Shown here: piece by piece, positions 35,859 to 44,507 of the stretch | Numbering within the stretch: the stretch's first letter is position 1 | Layout of the letters: each line of letters begins with the position of its first letter | Source of the DNA: Xaviernesmea rhizosphaerae | GTDB lineage: Bacteria > Pseudomonadota > Alphaproteobacteria > Rhizobiales > Rhizobiaceae | DNA length: 64,000 nucleotides | Assembly (NCBI RefSeq): GCF_001938945.1 | Contig: NZ_MKIO01000031.1 | Span: forward strand, 186,001 to 250,000 | Reading direction: 5' to 3' | Position numbers and translations under genes: made by a program | The notes under the pieces: model-generated | Told to the model about the DNA's origin: nothing | What the model saw: only the letters and a program-made list of their open reading frames with translations | Database searches by the model: none

Positions 35859-36326
35859 ATGTTTCAGACTGTTGTAGCCACCGTTTCCCTCAAGAAGCCC
35901 GTCTGCCTCGCGAAGATCGAACACCAGACTGGCCCTCTCGCCAACCCCGTCTGCACCGTCTCGCTGGCCCGCCGCCCGACGGTGTCGCTGGCTAAGGTGC
36001 TGCCGACCGTTTCCCTCGCAAAGCGCCCGACGTCCGTCGGCACTGCCACGGAAGCACTTTTGGCTTTCTTCGGCAGCCAGGACGAACTGCACCGCGCTCT
36101 CGGCCGCACCGACGCCGACGCCGCACGCGATATCGCAATGTCCTGCATCGAGATGGAGATCGCCGCCGGCGACTACGAGCGCCTCAGCGGACGTCAGCTC
36201 AACACCCGAGCTGCCATCCACGCCGCGTTTGGATCGCAGGACATCAACAGGGGCACCTGGCGCATGGACGGCGGCAAGATCGTGACGTTCAAGGAAGCAA
36301 TGGAAAGGGTTATGCGCGCAGCGTGA
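35859..36326 (+). CDS. Unknown protein with N-terminal TVSLAK peptide repeats
   Basis: The start MFQTVVATVSLKKPVCLAK has AAAGGAAGA upstream. The first ~65 of 155 residues repeat a short basic motif: TVSLKKP, VCLAK, TVSLARRP, TVSLAKVLP and TVSLAKRP. The remaining part is a compact acidic helical domain (LLAFFGSQDELHRALGR) that repeats FGSQD in AAFGSQDINRG and ends in TFKEAMERVMRAA. Such a basic repeat tail could bind nucleic acid or membranes, but no function is known. It has a leader hairpin and another hairpin after its stop. Confidence 0.6.
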   Translation: MFQTVVATVSLKKPVCLAKIEHQTGPLANPVCTVSLARRPTVSLAKVLPTVSLAKRPTSVGTATEALLAFFGSQDELHRALGRTDADAARDIAMSCIEMEIAAGDYERLSGRQLNTRAAIHAAFGSQDINRGTWRMDGGKIVTFKEAMERVMRAA

Positions 36327-36337
36327 TGCACTTCTTC

Positions 36338-36362
36338 GACGGCACCTCATGTGGGTGCCGTC
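36338..36362 (+). promoter_or_regulatory. Perfect 9-bp hairpin before the gene at 36449
   Basis: GACGGCACC (36338-36346) pairs with GGTGCCGTC (36354-36362) around a 7-base loop, 11 bases after a stop codon. Together with the hairpin at 35772 it gives two intercistronic stems of the same shape with different sequence. Confidence 0.55.
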
Positions 36363-36448
36363 TGGGAGGGGCATCTGGAACCTGCCGCCTTGGCTGCCGG
36401 AAGCGGTCGATATCAATCAGCCCAATGGGGGCGTCTAAGGAAAGAGTT

Positions 36449-37309
36449 ATGCTTCAGAAGACTGTGAGGACGGTAGACATAAACAACCCGGCGTTCATCA
36501 TGACGCCGTTCGACAAGTGGGCCGAGGCGGTTGCTTACGTTCGCGCGGAGATCGCGTGGAGTAACCCCATCTCGTCGATTCAGGCAGCGGTTGACTTCGC
36601 TATCAAGCGCGGGATCGCCGCCAAGGAGACCGCCTACGAGCGGCGCGAGGCGCTTCAGAACATTATCCTCGGAACGGGCTGGCACCTCGACCGCAAGAAC
36701 CGCGTCAGGAGGCTGTCGGCACTTGTGTCGATCGTAGAGCCTTCGCTGTCCGATGAAGGCGGCAGGCCATGCGTTCGCTTCAAAATCGGAACGACGATCG
36801 AGGGCGGCAAGACGTCCTTGTCTAGGGAAACCCTGGAATGGCTGGATGCCGATGGCAGCGTTGTGGCAACCGGCCGTCACCTTGACCGCAACGTCGAAGC
36901 AATCGTGGAAAGTTCGAGGGCTCTCGACGCGTACATGACGGACGTCGAGGCGGCGGTATACCGTGACCTCGCGTTCGCGGTCGAGGAACTGCGTCACAAG
37001 CGTGTGTCCATTGTCATCACACGGGCGTCGGAGAATAGCCTTCGCGTTGTCTTCGAACTCTATGTTGAGCGCAAATGGGTCAGCACGAGCGTCGGGGCGA
37101 GGCTCGTTTCAGCCGACTGCGTCAGGATCGCCGCATTGGACGCCGACGCAGACACGGCGATCAAGAAGGCGGCGCGCGATATAGACGTCAGCCCGGAAAG
37201 CTTGTCCGAGTACGTCCGCAAGAAGCTGGATGCGGCATTGTGCGATTACGAATACTGGAACCGAGACGAGGAGCTCGAGCAGGCTGAATTGGAGGGGAAA
37301 TGCCGATGA
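36449..37309 (+). CDS. Unknown protein, paralog of 35227-35760
   Basis: Start MLQKTVRTVDINNPAFI at 36449 has GGAAAG upstream. The 286 residues consist of an N-terminal helical part (KWAEAVAYVRAEIAW), the domain shared with the gene at 35227 (around residues 95-160, with ETLEWLDAD), and a second alpha/beta part (VSIVITRASENSLRVVFELYVERKW). The C-terminus is acidic. The end overlaps the next gene by ten bases. No family is recognised. Confidence 0.65.
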   Translation: MLQKTVRTVDINNPAFIMTPFDKWAEAVAYVRAEIAWSNPISSIQAAVDFAIKRGIAAKETAYERREALQNIILGTGWHLDRKNRVRRLSALVSIVEPSLSDEGGRPCVRFKIGTTIEGGKTSLSRETLEWLDADGSVVATGRHLDRNVEAIVESSRALDAYMTDVEAAVYRDLAFAVEELRHKRVSIVITRASENSLRVVFELYVERKWVSTSVGARLVSADCVRIAALDADADTAIKKAARDIDVSPESLSEYVRKKLDAALCDYEYWNRDEELEQAELEGKCR

Positions 37310-37578
37310 TCGATCGATCCACGCTCTACGTGACGCCCGACGGTCGTCCGATGAACACACAGGAGCAGCTCGCGCTGCTCCTTGACATCGGCGGCATCGA
37401 CGCCGCAGAGGCTGCCGCGCTGACTGGTGCGACACGCCTCAGCATCGAGACGTATCGCAAGCCCAGCTTTAAGCGCGCCGTGCCGGCCGCCATCATCATG
37501 GTCCTCGAGGACCATGTCCTTGCCCGCCTCGCCAGGATCGCCCAAGCCGCTGGCTACGAACTCCGCCCCAGAGCCTGA
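37300..37578 (+). CDS. Small helix-turn-helix-like protein
   Basis: The 92 residues start MPMIDRSTLYVTPDGRPMN (an ATG two codons later is equally possible; GGAGGGG serves either). The segment EQLALLLDIGGIDAAEAAALTGATRLSIETYRKP reads like a helix-turn-helix with a turn at GATR, suggesting a small DNA-binding regulator. It overlaps the preceding gene and is 11 bases ahead of the next, so it is co-transcribed. Confidence 0.6.
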   Translation: MPMIDRSTLYVTPDGRPMNTQEQLALLLDIGGIDAAEAAALTGATRLSIETYRKPSFKRAVPAAIIMVLEDHVLARLARIAQAAGYELRPRA

Positions 37579-37589
37579 TAGGAACGAAG

Positions 37590-37958
37590 ATGACAACCTA
37601 CACCGTTTCCCACATCGACGCCGTCTCCGGAGGCGAGCGCCCCGTATTCAGCTCCATGCCGGCAACCGTGTCCCTTCGTGACGTCGTACTCAATCATCTG
37701 GCTTGGCATCTCGACGACCTTGACTTTACGGACGGCCATCTCGACGAAGACACGGTGCTCAGTGTCCTCTCGGGCGATTTCGTCGCCCGCGACGGTGACG
37801 TCGTCGTCGAGGTCGTCAACGCCGAACAGTTCCGGCATACGCGGGAGATCGGGGATGCAGAACCCGGGGCGTTCTTCATTGATGGTGAAGGCGCTGCGTG
37901 CGAGTTAAATCGCCTACCTTGCCCGCCGTACTTCGATCCCGATGGCATTCCGTTCTAG
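37590..37958 (+). CDS. Unknown acidic protein
   Basis: The 122-residue protein starts MTTYTVSHIDAVSGGERP and is strongly acidic (HLDDLDFTDGHLDEDTVL), ending CPPYFDPDGIPF. It is the last gene in the 35.2-38.0 kb run. AGGAACG precedes the start. I recognise no family. Confidence 0.6.
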   Translation: MTTYTVSHIDAVSGGERPVFSSMPATVSLRDVVLNHLAWHLDDLDFTDGHLDEDTVLSVLSGDFVARDGDVVVEVVNAEQFRHTREIGDAEPGAFFIDGEGAACELNRLPCPPYFDPDGIPF

Positions 37959-38081
37959 CACAGCACCTCGCAGCGCCATTTCCAGGGTTTTAGCATCACC
38001 ATCTCGATTTTAGTTTCCGCGAGAAACGAAATTTGCCGCCGGCCGGTTCGAGCGATAGGCTAACAAAAAGCCGAGGAAACC

Positions 38082-38381
38082 ATGAAAGCCCACTCTGTCG
38101 AACAGATCATCGACGCCGCTCTTGATCAGTATGTGCCCGGGATAGAGAACGATGCCTCACGTTTCCAAGCACTGGTGTTTCAGAGAGCCTTGAAGAGCTT
38201 TTTGGCCATGGGAGCAAGCGGCTATCCATGTGACGGATGCAATCATGTAGGCTCTCAGCAGCTGAGACAGCGGGCCGTTGCGCTTATTGAGAAAGCGCGG
38301 AAACAGCAGATAGTTGATAGCGGGTTCGTCGTTGACGATGGCCACACTTCTGGGCTTCGAATTCTTACCGCCCTCAAGTGA
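38082..38381 (+). CDS. Unknown small protein
   Basis: The 99 residues start MKAHSVEQIIDAALDQYVPG, with GAGGAAA seven bases upstream. A CDGC motif near residue 50 and helical flanks are visible (RALKSFLAMG, RQRAVALIEKARKQ). It stands apart by 123 bases from the previous gene. The function is unknown. Confidence 0.55.
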   Translation: MKAHSVEQIIDAALDQYVPGIENDASRFQALVFQRALKSFLAMGASGYPCDGCNHVGSQQLRQRAVALIEKARKQQIVDSGFVVDDGHTSGLRILTALK

Positions 38382-38527
38382 AATTACGTGTGGCTTCGAC
38401 AGAGCTTGCGGCTGTAGATGCAGGCCGACTCGTTGTTCTTTGGCCCTTTGGTTACCTTATTCATATGGAAACCAACTCAGATAGCTTCGTCCTCAGGATG
38501 ACCTTGCCTCTCTTCCTGGTTGCCTAA
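38378..38527 (+). CDS. Possible 49-residue protein (weak)
   Basis: A GTG overlapping the previous stop (GTGA) opens a frame MKLRVASTELAAVDAGRLVVLW that ends LPLFLVA with TAA at 38525. The overlap mimics the coupled starts elsewhere in the island. Codon content is unremarkable and no family is recognised. Confidence 0.3.
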   Translation: MKLRVASTELAAVDAGRLVVLWPFGYLIHMETNSDSFVLRMTLPLFLVA

Positions 38528-38822
38528 CGCACTATCCGCCTCTGCAAGTGAAATATCATTCCAAGCATTCGCGAGTTGGCCACCATGACCGGAGGCATCG
38601 CCGCCATGTTTAAGACCCCATTCAAAACGAGTTCTTCGATTCCAGCGGTAAATGAAGAACTCGACCTGAATTATGTCAAAAGAGTTCTTTAATTAATTAT
38701 TTCAATCGCTTAGTCGGCACTCCCCTTGGCGCACGCTCCTTTTCCTGTATCATCTGTCTCGTAAGCCAATCGACTGACAAGAGACAACAAAGCCTGAATA
38801 TGACGCGGAAATGGAGAGGCAC
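38528..38822. promoter_or_regulatory. AT-rich region with repeated GAGTTCTT/AAGAACTC motifs
   Basis: GAGTTCTTCGAT (38630-38641), its inverted partner GAAGAACTCG (38655-38664) and AGAGTTCTTTAATT (38682-38695) are clustered ahead of the gene at 38823. They resemble the palindrome at 35018-35048. No gene is seen. Confidence 0.45.
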
Positions 38823-39299
38823 ATGTCTGACAATCCTGATGAGTATCGCAAAGTGCTTAGCCTCGACGAGCATCGCGCCAAGCGACGGCCCGCAAAAGCG
38901 GTGGATGCGGACAGCGACGACGACGATGTCGAGGACGACGGCGAGCGTTTCGTTGCCACGTTCCAGGGGGACCCCGACGAGATTTTCGATCAGTTCGTCG
39001 AGTTCTTGGGCGGCGACCCCGAGATCGGCGGCGTCATTGCTGTCCGCCCTCAATTGCTGATCCTCGAAGATGAACCCGATGAGGATGTGCACGGCAGATA
39101 CGATGACGCCGTCTGGGAAGAAACTCTCCCGATGTGGGATGTTGACGGCGACGACGGAGAGCCGCGCGGACCGTTCGACGCCTCGGTTCTGCTTGAGTTG
39201 ATCAGGACACATCCTGACGACTTCAAGGCCATGCTAGGGTCAAAGGAACCCGTGCTTGGCAGCGGGAACTCATTCCTTGAGGCATTCTATCAGTACTGA
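38823..39299 (+). CDS. Unknown highly acidic protein
   Basis: The start MSDNPDEYRKVLSLDEHRAKRR at 38823 has GGAGAGG upstream. The 158 residues include an acidic run (DADSDDDDVEDDGERF) and many further Asp/Glu residues (EDEPDEDVHGRYDD), giving a very low predicted pI. DNA-mimic or nuclease-inhibitor roles are conceivable for such proteins but are not shown. A perfect hairpin follows the stop. Confidence 0.65.
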   Translation: MSDNPDEYRKVLSLDEHRAKRRPAKAVDADSDDDDVEDDGERFVATFQGDPDEIFDQFVEFLGGDPEIGGVIAVRPQLLILEDEPDEDVHGRYDDAVWEETLPMWDVDGDDGEPRGPFDASVLLELIRTHPDDFKAMLGSKEPVLGSGNSFLEAFYQY

Positions 39300-39312
39300 T
39301 AGCCGAGCATAT

Positions 39313-39343
39313 CAAGACCCCCGGCGTCGGCTCTGGGGTCTTG
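39313..39343 (+). terminator. Hairpin between two unknown genes
   Basis: CAAGACCCC (39313-39321) pairs with GGGGTCTTG (39335-39343). There is no T tract. It starts 13 bases after a stop codon. Confidence 0.55.
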
Positions 39344-39360
39344 CCAGCGTGGTAGTTGAA

Positions 39361-39795
39361 ATGTCAATTGTCACCCGCGCTGAATGGGATTCCGCGTCCG
39401 CGTTTCTGAGGAGCGACCCATGGCAGGCATCGCCGTACAACCCAATACACCATACCTCGGCATGCTCGTGGCAGACACTCGTCGCTGCCAACCCGACGTT
39501 CAGGCTAATGTCGGACGGCCTGCCTGATGGCCGTCGCCAGTATCTACGCGATTACCTCGACAGCCCTACGGCGTTCGCCACCGCGTTATCGAGGCTTCAG
39601 GACGAGTACGCCGAGCAAGGAAGAGACTGGGAGAAAGTCCTCGAACATTGCGCGGCCGAGCTGAAGAAGATGAAAGGATTGAATCTCGACGTTTCTGCCA
39701 TGCAGCAGACCGTCGCCATCGCGCCTCAGCCCCCGAATAACACGACCGCTGGGGTCAGACCGTTGTCGTGGTCGAATCCCAAAGGCGTTCGATGA
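39361..39795 (+). CDS. Unknown protein
   Basis: The start MSIVTRAEWDSASAFLRSDPW at 39361 gives 144 residues; the frame further upstream overlaps another gene. Helical segments (YLRDYLDSPTAFATALSRLQDEYAEQG, KVLEHCAAELKKMKGL) are followed by a Pro/Asn-rich tail. It converges with, and overlaps by 41 bases, the minus-strand gene ending at 39755. No family is recognised. Confidence 0.55.
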   Translation: MSIVTRAEWDSASAFLRSDPWQASPYNPIHHTSACSWQTLVAANPTFRLMSDGLPDGRRQYLRDYLDSPTAFATALSRLQDEYAEQGRDWEKVLEHCAAELKKMKGLNLDVSAMQQTVAIAPQPPNNTTAGVRPLSWSNPKGVR

Positions 39796-40513
39796 CGGCC
39801 TCCTCAATCTTCTTGAAAAGCGGTTCGCCCTCGGCCTTGAGCTTGTCAGCGCCTTCACGCATGCGTGGACGGACGTCGTGTTCCAGGTTGATCTGATGCT
39901 CGATGACCGCCGAATGGATCAGGTCTATCAGGGTCTTCATATCCTTGCGGATATCGGGTAGGACGAAGATGCCGTGTTTGGACAGCGAGACGTTCGCCTC
40001 GCGTAGCTTGTCCATGGCGTCCGCGTAGCGGTATCGCTCAAGCGTTCCGATGTAAGTCTTCTGCTTATCGGACGCGGTCTTGATCTCCCGTTTCTGACCC
40101 TCAGAAAACCGGGTGCCCGCGAGGAATTCGTCGAGGTCCGCTTCGTTCATACGGCCGATATCGGCATACTGCTGGAACGCCGCCATGTAGCCACCGGCCC
40201 AATCCCTAGCATCGACGAGCTTTGCCCAGATGTCCGGCAACACCTCGAACTCTCGGTCGTGAAGGCGCTTGGTCCTATCGAACACCCCGTTGATGCGGTG
40301 ACGCAGCCTTTCGAGTTCCCGGGTCTGCTCGGACTTGTAGGCCTCGAGCTGTTTCGCGAACTTGTTGTCGATCCATTTCGAGCCCAGATATTTGAAGAAG
40401 GCGTAGGCCGCACCGATGATCGCGACGATCGAGATGCCGATGAGGCTCAGGACCGCGAGGATCGTTTTCAGGCCTTCCCACAGTCTCAGTATTTCCGCGA
40501 ACAGTTCGGTCAT
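39755..40513 (-). CDS. Single-pass membrane protein with long coiled coil, unknown function
   Basis: The start MTELFAEILRLWEGLKT at 40513 has GGGGGAC just upstream. Of 252 residues, 12-42 form a membrane helix (ILAVLSLIGISIVAIIGAAYAFFKYLG), followed by a basic/acidic coiled-coil stretch (KQLEAYKSEQTRELERLRHRINGVFDRTKRL) and a cytosolic helical domain. The topology resembles membrane-anchored accessory proteins of many elements but I recognise no family. Its 3' end overlaps the converging gene. Confidence 0.7.
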   Translation of the reverse strand: MTELFAEILRLWEGLKTILAVLSLIGISIVAIIGAAYAFFKYLGSKWIDNKFAKQLEAYKSEQTRELERLRHRINGVFDRTKRLHDREFEVLPDIWAKLVDARDWAGGYMAAFQQYADIGRMNEADLDEFLAGTRFSEGQKREIKTASDKQKTYIGTLERYRYADAMDKLREANVSLSKHGIFVLPDIRKDMKTLIDLIHSAVIEHQINLEHDVRPRMREGADKLKAEGEPLFKKIEEAVIERLWDSTTTTV

Positions 40514-40982
40514 GACGTCCCCCGTTACCAGACGGCGTACAAGTAATGTGTGGCCATGAGCGCCGCAACAATTTCGCCGGGCCTCACAAGTTCCTCCTGA
40601 AGTCTCCTGCAAGAATTTCAGGAGTGCCAGATGCTCAAGCTTTTCAGATCGACATCCGACCTCGGGCAGCCTTGGACTATCGAGCAGTCGGCGATGAGTG
40701 CGAGCCTTGGATGGATGTGACTGATCTTCAGGACAACGCTGCAGCATCGATGGCAAGAATGCGCCAAAAGCGGTCATATTGAGCTCAACTTATCGTGCAT
40801 CCATTAGATGTTTTTCTAGGACGGGCATCTGGGGTTGGGAATTGGCGAGATCATAGGACCCGATGCCCCCCTTAAATTGCTATACAGTGGCGCTGTGCAA
40901 CATCACTTTCCTCGCTTAAACTCATCACAAACATTCGGAAAAATCGATTGTTGAACTAGATTAGCCCGAGACTGCGATCCCC
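40514..40982. other. Intergenic region before the LysR gene
   Basis: Nothing here is firmly coding. A 78-codon frame (40546-40782, plus strand) has partly protein-like content but no ribosome site. A CTCCTGAA/TTCAGGAG stem lies at 40593-40623. The last 180 bases should hold the promoters of the divergent neighbours. Confidence 0.5.
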
Positions 40983-41867
40983 ATGACTTTAGACCAGTTG
41001 CGCATCTTCGCCGAAGTCGCCCGCCATCAGCACATCACCAAAGCCGCCAAGTCGATGCACATGACACAGTCGGCCGTCAGTGCGGCAGTCATCGCGCTTG
41101 AGGAGCGGCATGGCGTGGCGCTGTTCGACAGGATCGGACGTTCGATCGTTCTCAACCAGACGGGAGCGATCTTTCTCGAACACGCGCTTCAGGTGCTCGC
41201 GGAGGCCAAGGCGGCCGAAGCCGCGCTCAGCGACCTGGCGGGTTTGTTGCGTGGAGAGCTATCGGTGATGGTCAGCCAGACCGTTGGAGCTTATTGGCTA
41301 CCGTCACGGCTCGCCAGGTTCCATGCGCTCTATCCCGGTCTCGGTCTTGATGTCGCAATCGGCAATACGGAGGCGGTGGCGGATGCTGTCGAGGCCGGGC
41401 GGGTCGAGCTCGGTGTGGTCGAGGGCGGGATCGATCGCTCGACCTTGTCCTCACGCGTGATCGCCACGGACGAGATGATCATCGTCGTTTCACCAACCCA
41501 TCCCTGGGCTAAAGGCAAAAAGCTCGGCAAGGCGGATTTTGCCGATGCGACATGGGTGCTGCGCGAACACGGATCGGGCACGCGTCTCGCCTTCGAGGCG
41601 ATGATGGCCAAAGAAAAGCTGAAGCTGCAGGCTTTGAAGATTGCGATTGTTTTGCCCGGGAACGAGGCGGTGCTCGGTGCAGTCGAGGCGGGCATGGGCG
41701 CAACTCTAACCTCGCGAAGTGCGGCCCAGACAGAACTCAATAGCAACATGCTGGTCGAGGCCAACCATCCTCCGCTTCCACGTCCGTTCTTCCTGATCCG
41801 GCACAAGGAACGATATCGCTCGAAGGCAGCCGACGCGTTCGAAACGCTGCTATCGGAACAGGTCTGA
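40983..41867 (+). CDS. LysR-family transcriptional regulator
   Basis: The 294 residues begin with a typical LysR winged helix (MTLDQLRIFAEVARHQHITKAAKSMHMTQSAVSAAVIALEER region, residues 1-60) followed by a periplasmic-binding-like effector domain (LSVMVSQTVGAYWLPSRLARFHALYPG; VLREHGSGTRLAFE). It resembles CysB/CbbR-type sensors. It is coupled to the next gene through TGATG and heads the plus-strand cargo cluster 41.0-46.3 kb, which it probably regulates. Confidence 0.92.
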   Translation: MTLDQLRIFAEVARHQHITKAAKSMHMTQSAVSAAVIALEERHGVALFDRIGRSIVLNQTGAIFLEHALQVLAEAKAAEAALSDLAGLLRGELSVMVSQTVGAYWLPSRLARFHALYPGLGLDVAIGNTEAVADAVEAGRVELGVVEGGIDRSTLSSRVIATDEMIIVVSPTHPWAKGKKLGKADFADATWVLREHGSGTRLAFEAMMAKEKLKLQALKIAIVLPGNEAVLGAVEAGMGATLTSRSAAQTELNSNMLVEANHPPLPRPFFLIRHKERYRSKAADAFETLLSEQV

Positions 41868-42493
41868 TGACCTATCGCGGGCCTGAGACACTCTGGCACG
41901 AGCACCGCCGCGACGAGCGGTTGGCCGCACTCGATAGACCGCATATGCGAGCACTGAATGACTACCGAGACCGCCTTCAGCTTGCATCCGGCCGGGATGT
42001 GCCGAACTTCGATCCATTCGATGGCGGCGTCCACGCGAGACTGCTGATCCTCCTCGAGACACCCGGGCCAAGTGAGGTCGAATGCCACCGCCGCTTCGTC
42101 TCAATCGATAACCCGACCGGCACGGCGAAGAACCTGCGACAGGCGCTGGCTGAGACCGGCATATCGAGAGATAACATCGTTCTGTGGAATGCAGTCCCGT
42201 GGGTCCGTGCGACGAGAAAGTCGATCACGGCCAGCGAACGGCGCGACGGCAAGGAGAAACTTTCTGGCCTCTTACCGCTGCTGCCGGACGTCGAGGTTGC
42301 CATTCTCGCTGGATCGGTGGCGAGTGCAGCGAGGGAACTGCTCGAGAATTTCGGTATCAAGGTGATCCTGTCGCCTCATCCGAGCCCGACGCTGATCAAT
42401 ACCTCGACGACGCAGCGTCACCGTCTGCAAGAGGCCCTCGAAACGTCGTCCGCAATCCTCAATCAATCGAAAATGTCGATAGAAACATCCTGA
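41867..42493 (+). CDS. Uracil-DNA glycosylase superfamily-like protein
   Basis: The 208-residue protein shares one base with the LysR stop. It shows superfamily-like motifs: the first active-site loop LLILLETPGPSEVE with NPTGTAKNLRQ, a strand IVLWNAVPW, and the late leucine-loop region ILSPHPSPTLINT. These match the layout of family 4/5/6-like glycosylases, but the water-activating residue is unclear, and it may be a repair enzyme or a divergent member with another role. The link with a transporter operon is unexplained. Confidence 0.65.
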   Translation: MTYRGPETLWHEHRRDERLAALDRPHMRALNDYRDRLQLASGRDVPNFDPFDGGVHARLLILLETPGPSEVECHRRFVSIDNPTGTAKNLRQALAETGISRDNIVLWNAVPWVRATRKSITASERRDGKEKLSGLLPLLPDVEVAILAGSVASAARELLENFGIKVILSPHPSPTLINTSTTQRHRLQEALETSSAILNQSKMSIETS

Positions 42494-42556
42494 ACTATGC
42501 GTTGGAACTGATTGACGTGGTCACGTATTTTCTCCTCAATGATCAGGAGAGAAGCC

Positions 42557-43699
42557 ATGCAACAGGTTGTTGCCACCAATAAGCCCATCACACACGTCGC
42601 AGATGTGCCTATGCAGGGTAATATCATCCGCAACTTTACCCCGAACTGGTTCGCCACCACGATGGGCACCGGCATCCTTTCGGTCGCTCTCGCCCAGTTC
42701 CCGGGGCATTCGTGGCTATTCGCCACGGGTCAGGCGCTCTGGCTGTTCAACATCCTGCTGTTCGCCACCTGCACGGCGCTCTACGCTGCAAGGTGGACGC
42801 GCTATTTCCATGAGGCAAGCCGGGTCTTTTCCCATTCGGTCGTATCGATGTTCTTCGGCTGCATCCCTATGGGCCTCGCCACGATCATCAATGGCTTTCT
42901 GATTTACGGCATCCCGCATATCGGCGACACGGCGGTAGCGATCGCAACGACGCTGTGGTGGATTGACGTCTTGATGTCGCTTGCCTGCGGCCTCGCCATC
43001 CCGTTCATGATGTTCACCCGCCAGTCGCATTCGATCGACCAGATGACCGCAGTCTGGCTGCTGCCGATCGTGGCCAGCGAGGTGGCGGCCGTCAGCGGTG
43101 GTCTGCTTCTGCCCCATATCGCCGACGCCCAGACACAGTTGACGGTGCTGATGACCAGCCTGGTTTTGTGGGCCTGTTCGGTCCCGCTCGCCATGAGCGT
43201 CTTGGTCATCCTTTTCTTGCGCATGGCCGTCCACAAGCTTCCGCATGTCAACATGGCCGCCTCCAGCTGGCTGGCGCTTGGCCCGATCGGAACCGGAGCT
43301 CTCGGCCTTCTCGTCATGAGCCAAACCGGCCCCGCTGTTCTCTCGGCCAATGGATTGGCAGGCGTTGCTTCGGCCTTCGGCGGAGCCAGTTTCCTCGGCG
43401 CGATCCTTCTGTGGGGATATGGCATCTGGTGGCTGGCCACCGCGGTTCTGATCACCCTGCGCTACCTTCGCGAAGGCCTGCCATTCAACATCGGCTGGTG
43501 GGGCTACACCTTCCCGCTTGGCGTGTTTTCCGTGGCGACGCTTCGTCTGTCGACGATGGTGCCAATGTCGGCCATCGCAGTCTTCGGAGCGGTTCTGGTC
43601 GCTGGCCTTGCCTGCATGTGGCTGCTGGTTGCGGCCAAGACGATCAAGGGTGCCGTCGACCGCTCGCTCTTTGTCTCGCCCTGCCTCAAGGCCGACTGA
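42557..43699 (+). CDS. TDT-family transporter (TehA/SSU1/C4-dicarboxylate type)
   Basis: The start MQQVVATNKPITHVADVPM at 42557 has AGGAGAG upstream. The 380 residues form ten membrane helices and begin with the family signature NFTPNWFATTMGTGILSVAL. The family comprises sulfite exporters (SSU1), TehA anion channels and malate carriers. Other family landmarks are GLPFNIGWWGYTFPLGVFSVAT near residue 315. In this cluster with periplasmic redox proteins, export of a toxic oxyanion such as sulfite is a reasonable guess. Confidence 0.88.
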   Translation: MQQVVATNKPITHVADVPMQGNIIRNFTPNWFATTMGTGILSVALAQFPGHSWLFATGQALWLFNILLFATCTALYAARWTRYFHEASRVFSHSVVSMFFGCIPMGLATIINGFLIYGIPHIGDTAVAIATTLWWIDVLMSLACGLAIPFMMFTRQSHSIDQMTAVWLLPIVASEVAAVSGGLLLPHIADAQTQLTVLMTSLVLWACSVPLAMSVLVILFLRMAVHKLPHVNMAASSWLALGPIGTGALGLLVMSQTGPAVLSANGLAGVASAFGGASFLGAILLWGYGIWWLATAVLITLRYLREGLPFNIGWWGYTFPLGVFSVATLRLSTMVPMSAIAVFGAVLVAGLACMWLLVAAKTIKGAVDRSLFVSPCLKAD

Positions 43700-43764
43700 A
43701 TATCCAAGGCACTCGGGCATCCGACGATGCCGAAGTGCTCTTACTTAACCGAACAGGAGAAGAC

Positions 43765-44382
43765 ATGACGTTTCGTATGATGGCCGTGATCGTCAGTGGT
43801 ATTGCGTTGGGATGTATAGGGTCCGCCAAGGCTGCGCCCGTGCAGGGCTTGATGAACCCGACCGTATTCCAGGACAGTTTCGTCGGAAAGAACACGGCTC
43901 CGGTTACGCTGGTCGTCTATTCCTCCCCGACCTGCAGCCACTGCATCGATTTCCATGAAAATGACTTGCCGAAGTTGCAGGAAACCTATGTCGCATCGGG
44001 CAAGCTGAAGATCGCCTATCGGCCCTTCGTGCGAAACTCCGTGGATGCCGTCATCTTCATGCTCGCGAACGCGCGGGGGCAGGACAAATTCGATGAGACG
44101 GTATCGACCTTCATGTCGAAGTTCGACGAGATCGCTGCCGCCTCCAACGCCGAGGATGTGCTGCGCGAGATCGCCGCCAGCATGGGGGTCGACCGTGCGG
44201 GCTTCGATCGCGCTATTGCCGATCAGACCTACCTGGACAAGCTGAATGCCGCGACGACCGAGGCCAGTCAGAAGTTTGGTGTGGCGGGCACGCCATCGTT
44301 CTTTGTCAACGGGGAGCGGGTCGAAGTGAAGCGCAGTTTCGACGAAGTCTCCGATGCTATCGCCGCCGCACAAGACGGCTGA
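43765..44382 (+). CDS. Periplasmic DsbA-like thiol oxidoreductase
   Basis: From ATG 43765 (AGGAGAA eight bases upstream) the protein is 205 residues with a signal peptide (residues 1-23, cleavage after AKA). A thioredoxin fold carries active site CSHC (57-60) in VYSSPTCSHC, and a cis-proline loop VAGTPSFFVNG. It belongs to the DsbA/BdbD group often found with metal or oxidative stress genes. It is 65 bases behind the TDT transporter gene. Confidence 0.9.
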   Translation: MTFRMMAVIVSGIALGCIGSAKAAPVQGLMNPTVFQDSFVGKNTAPVTLVVYSSPTCSHCIDFHENDLPKLQETYVASGKLKIAYRPFVRNSVDAVIFMLANARGQDKFDETVSTFMSKFDEIAAASNAEDVLREIAASMGVDRAGFDRAIADQTYLDKLNAATTEASQKFGVAGTPSFFVNGERVEVKRSFDEVSDAIAAAQDG

Positions 44383-44507
44383 TCAGAAATGCCGGATGCA
44401 GAGCACTTGGAGCTCAGTAACGGGAACGTGAGCACGGATTGCCCGTCACGTGGGAATGAATCGCGCCTCCAGGGGTTCTAACCCACTCTTGTCGAAAGGA
44501 AGACCTT

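Noticed and set aside
40546..40782. 78-codon frame on the plus strand between the membrane gene and LysR
   Set aside because: No ribosome site, antisense to the leader of the gene at 40513, and only partly protein-like composition.
43168..44382. Single long frame that would fuse an N-terminal 199-residue part to the DsbA-like protein
   Set aside because: The N-terminal part is out of frame with the TDT transporter gene and has shadow composition; the signal peptide and ribosome site place the real start at 43765.
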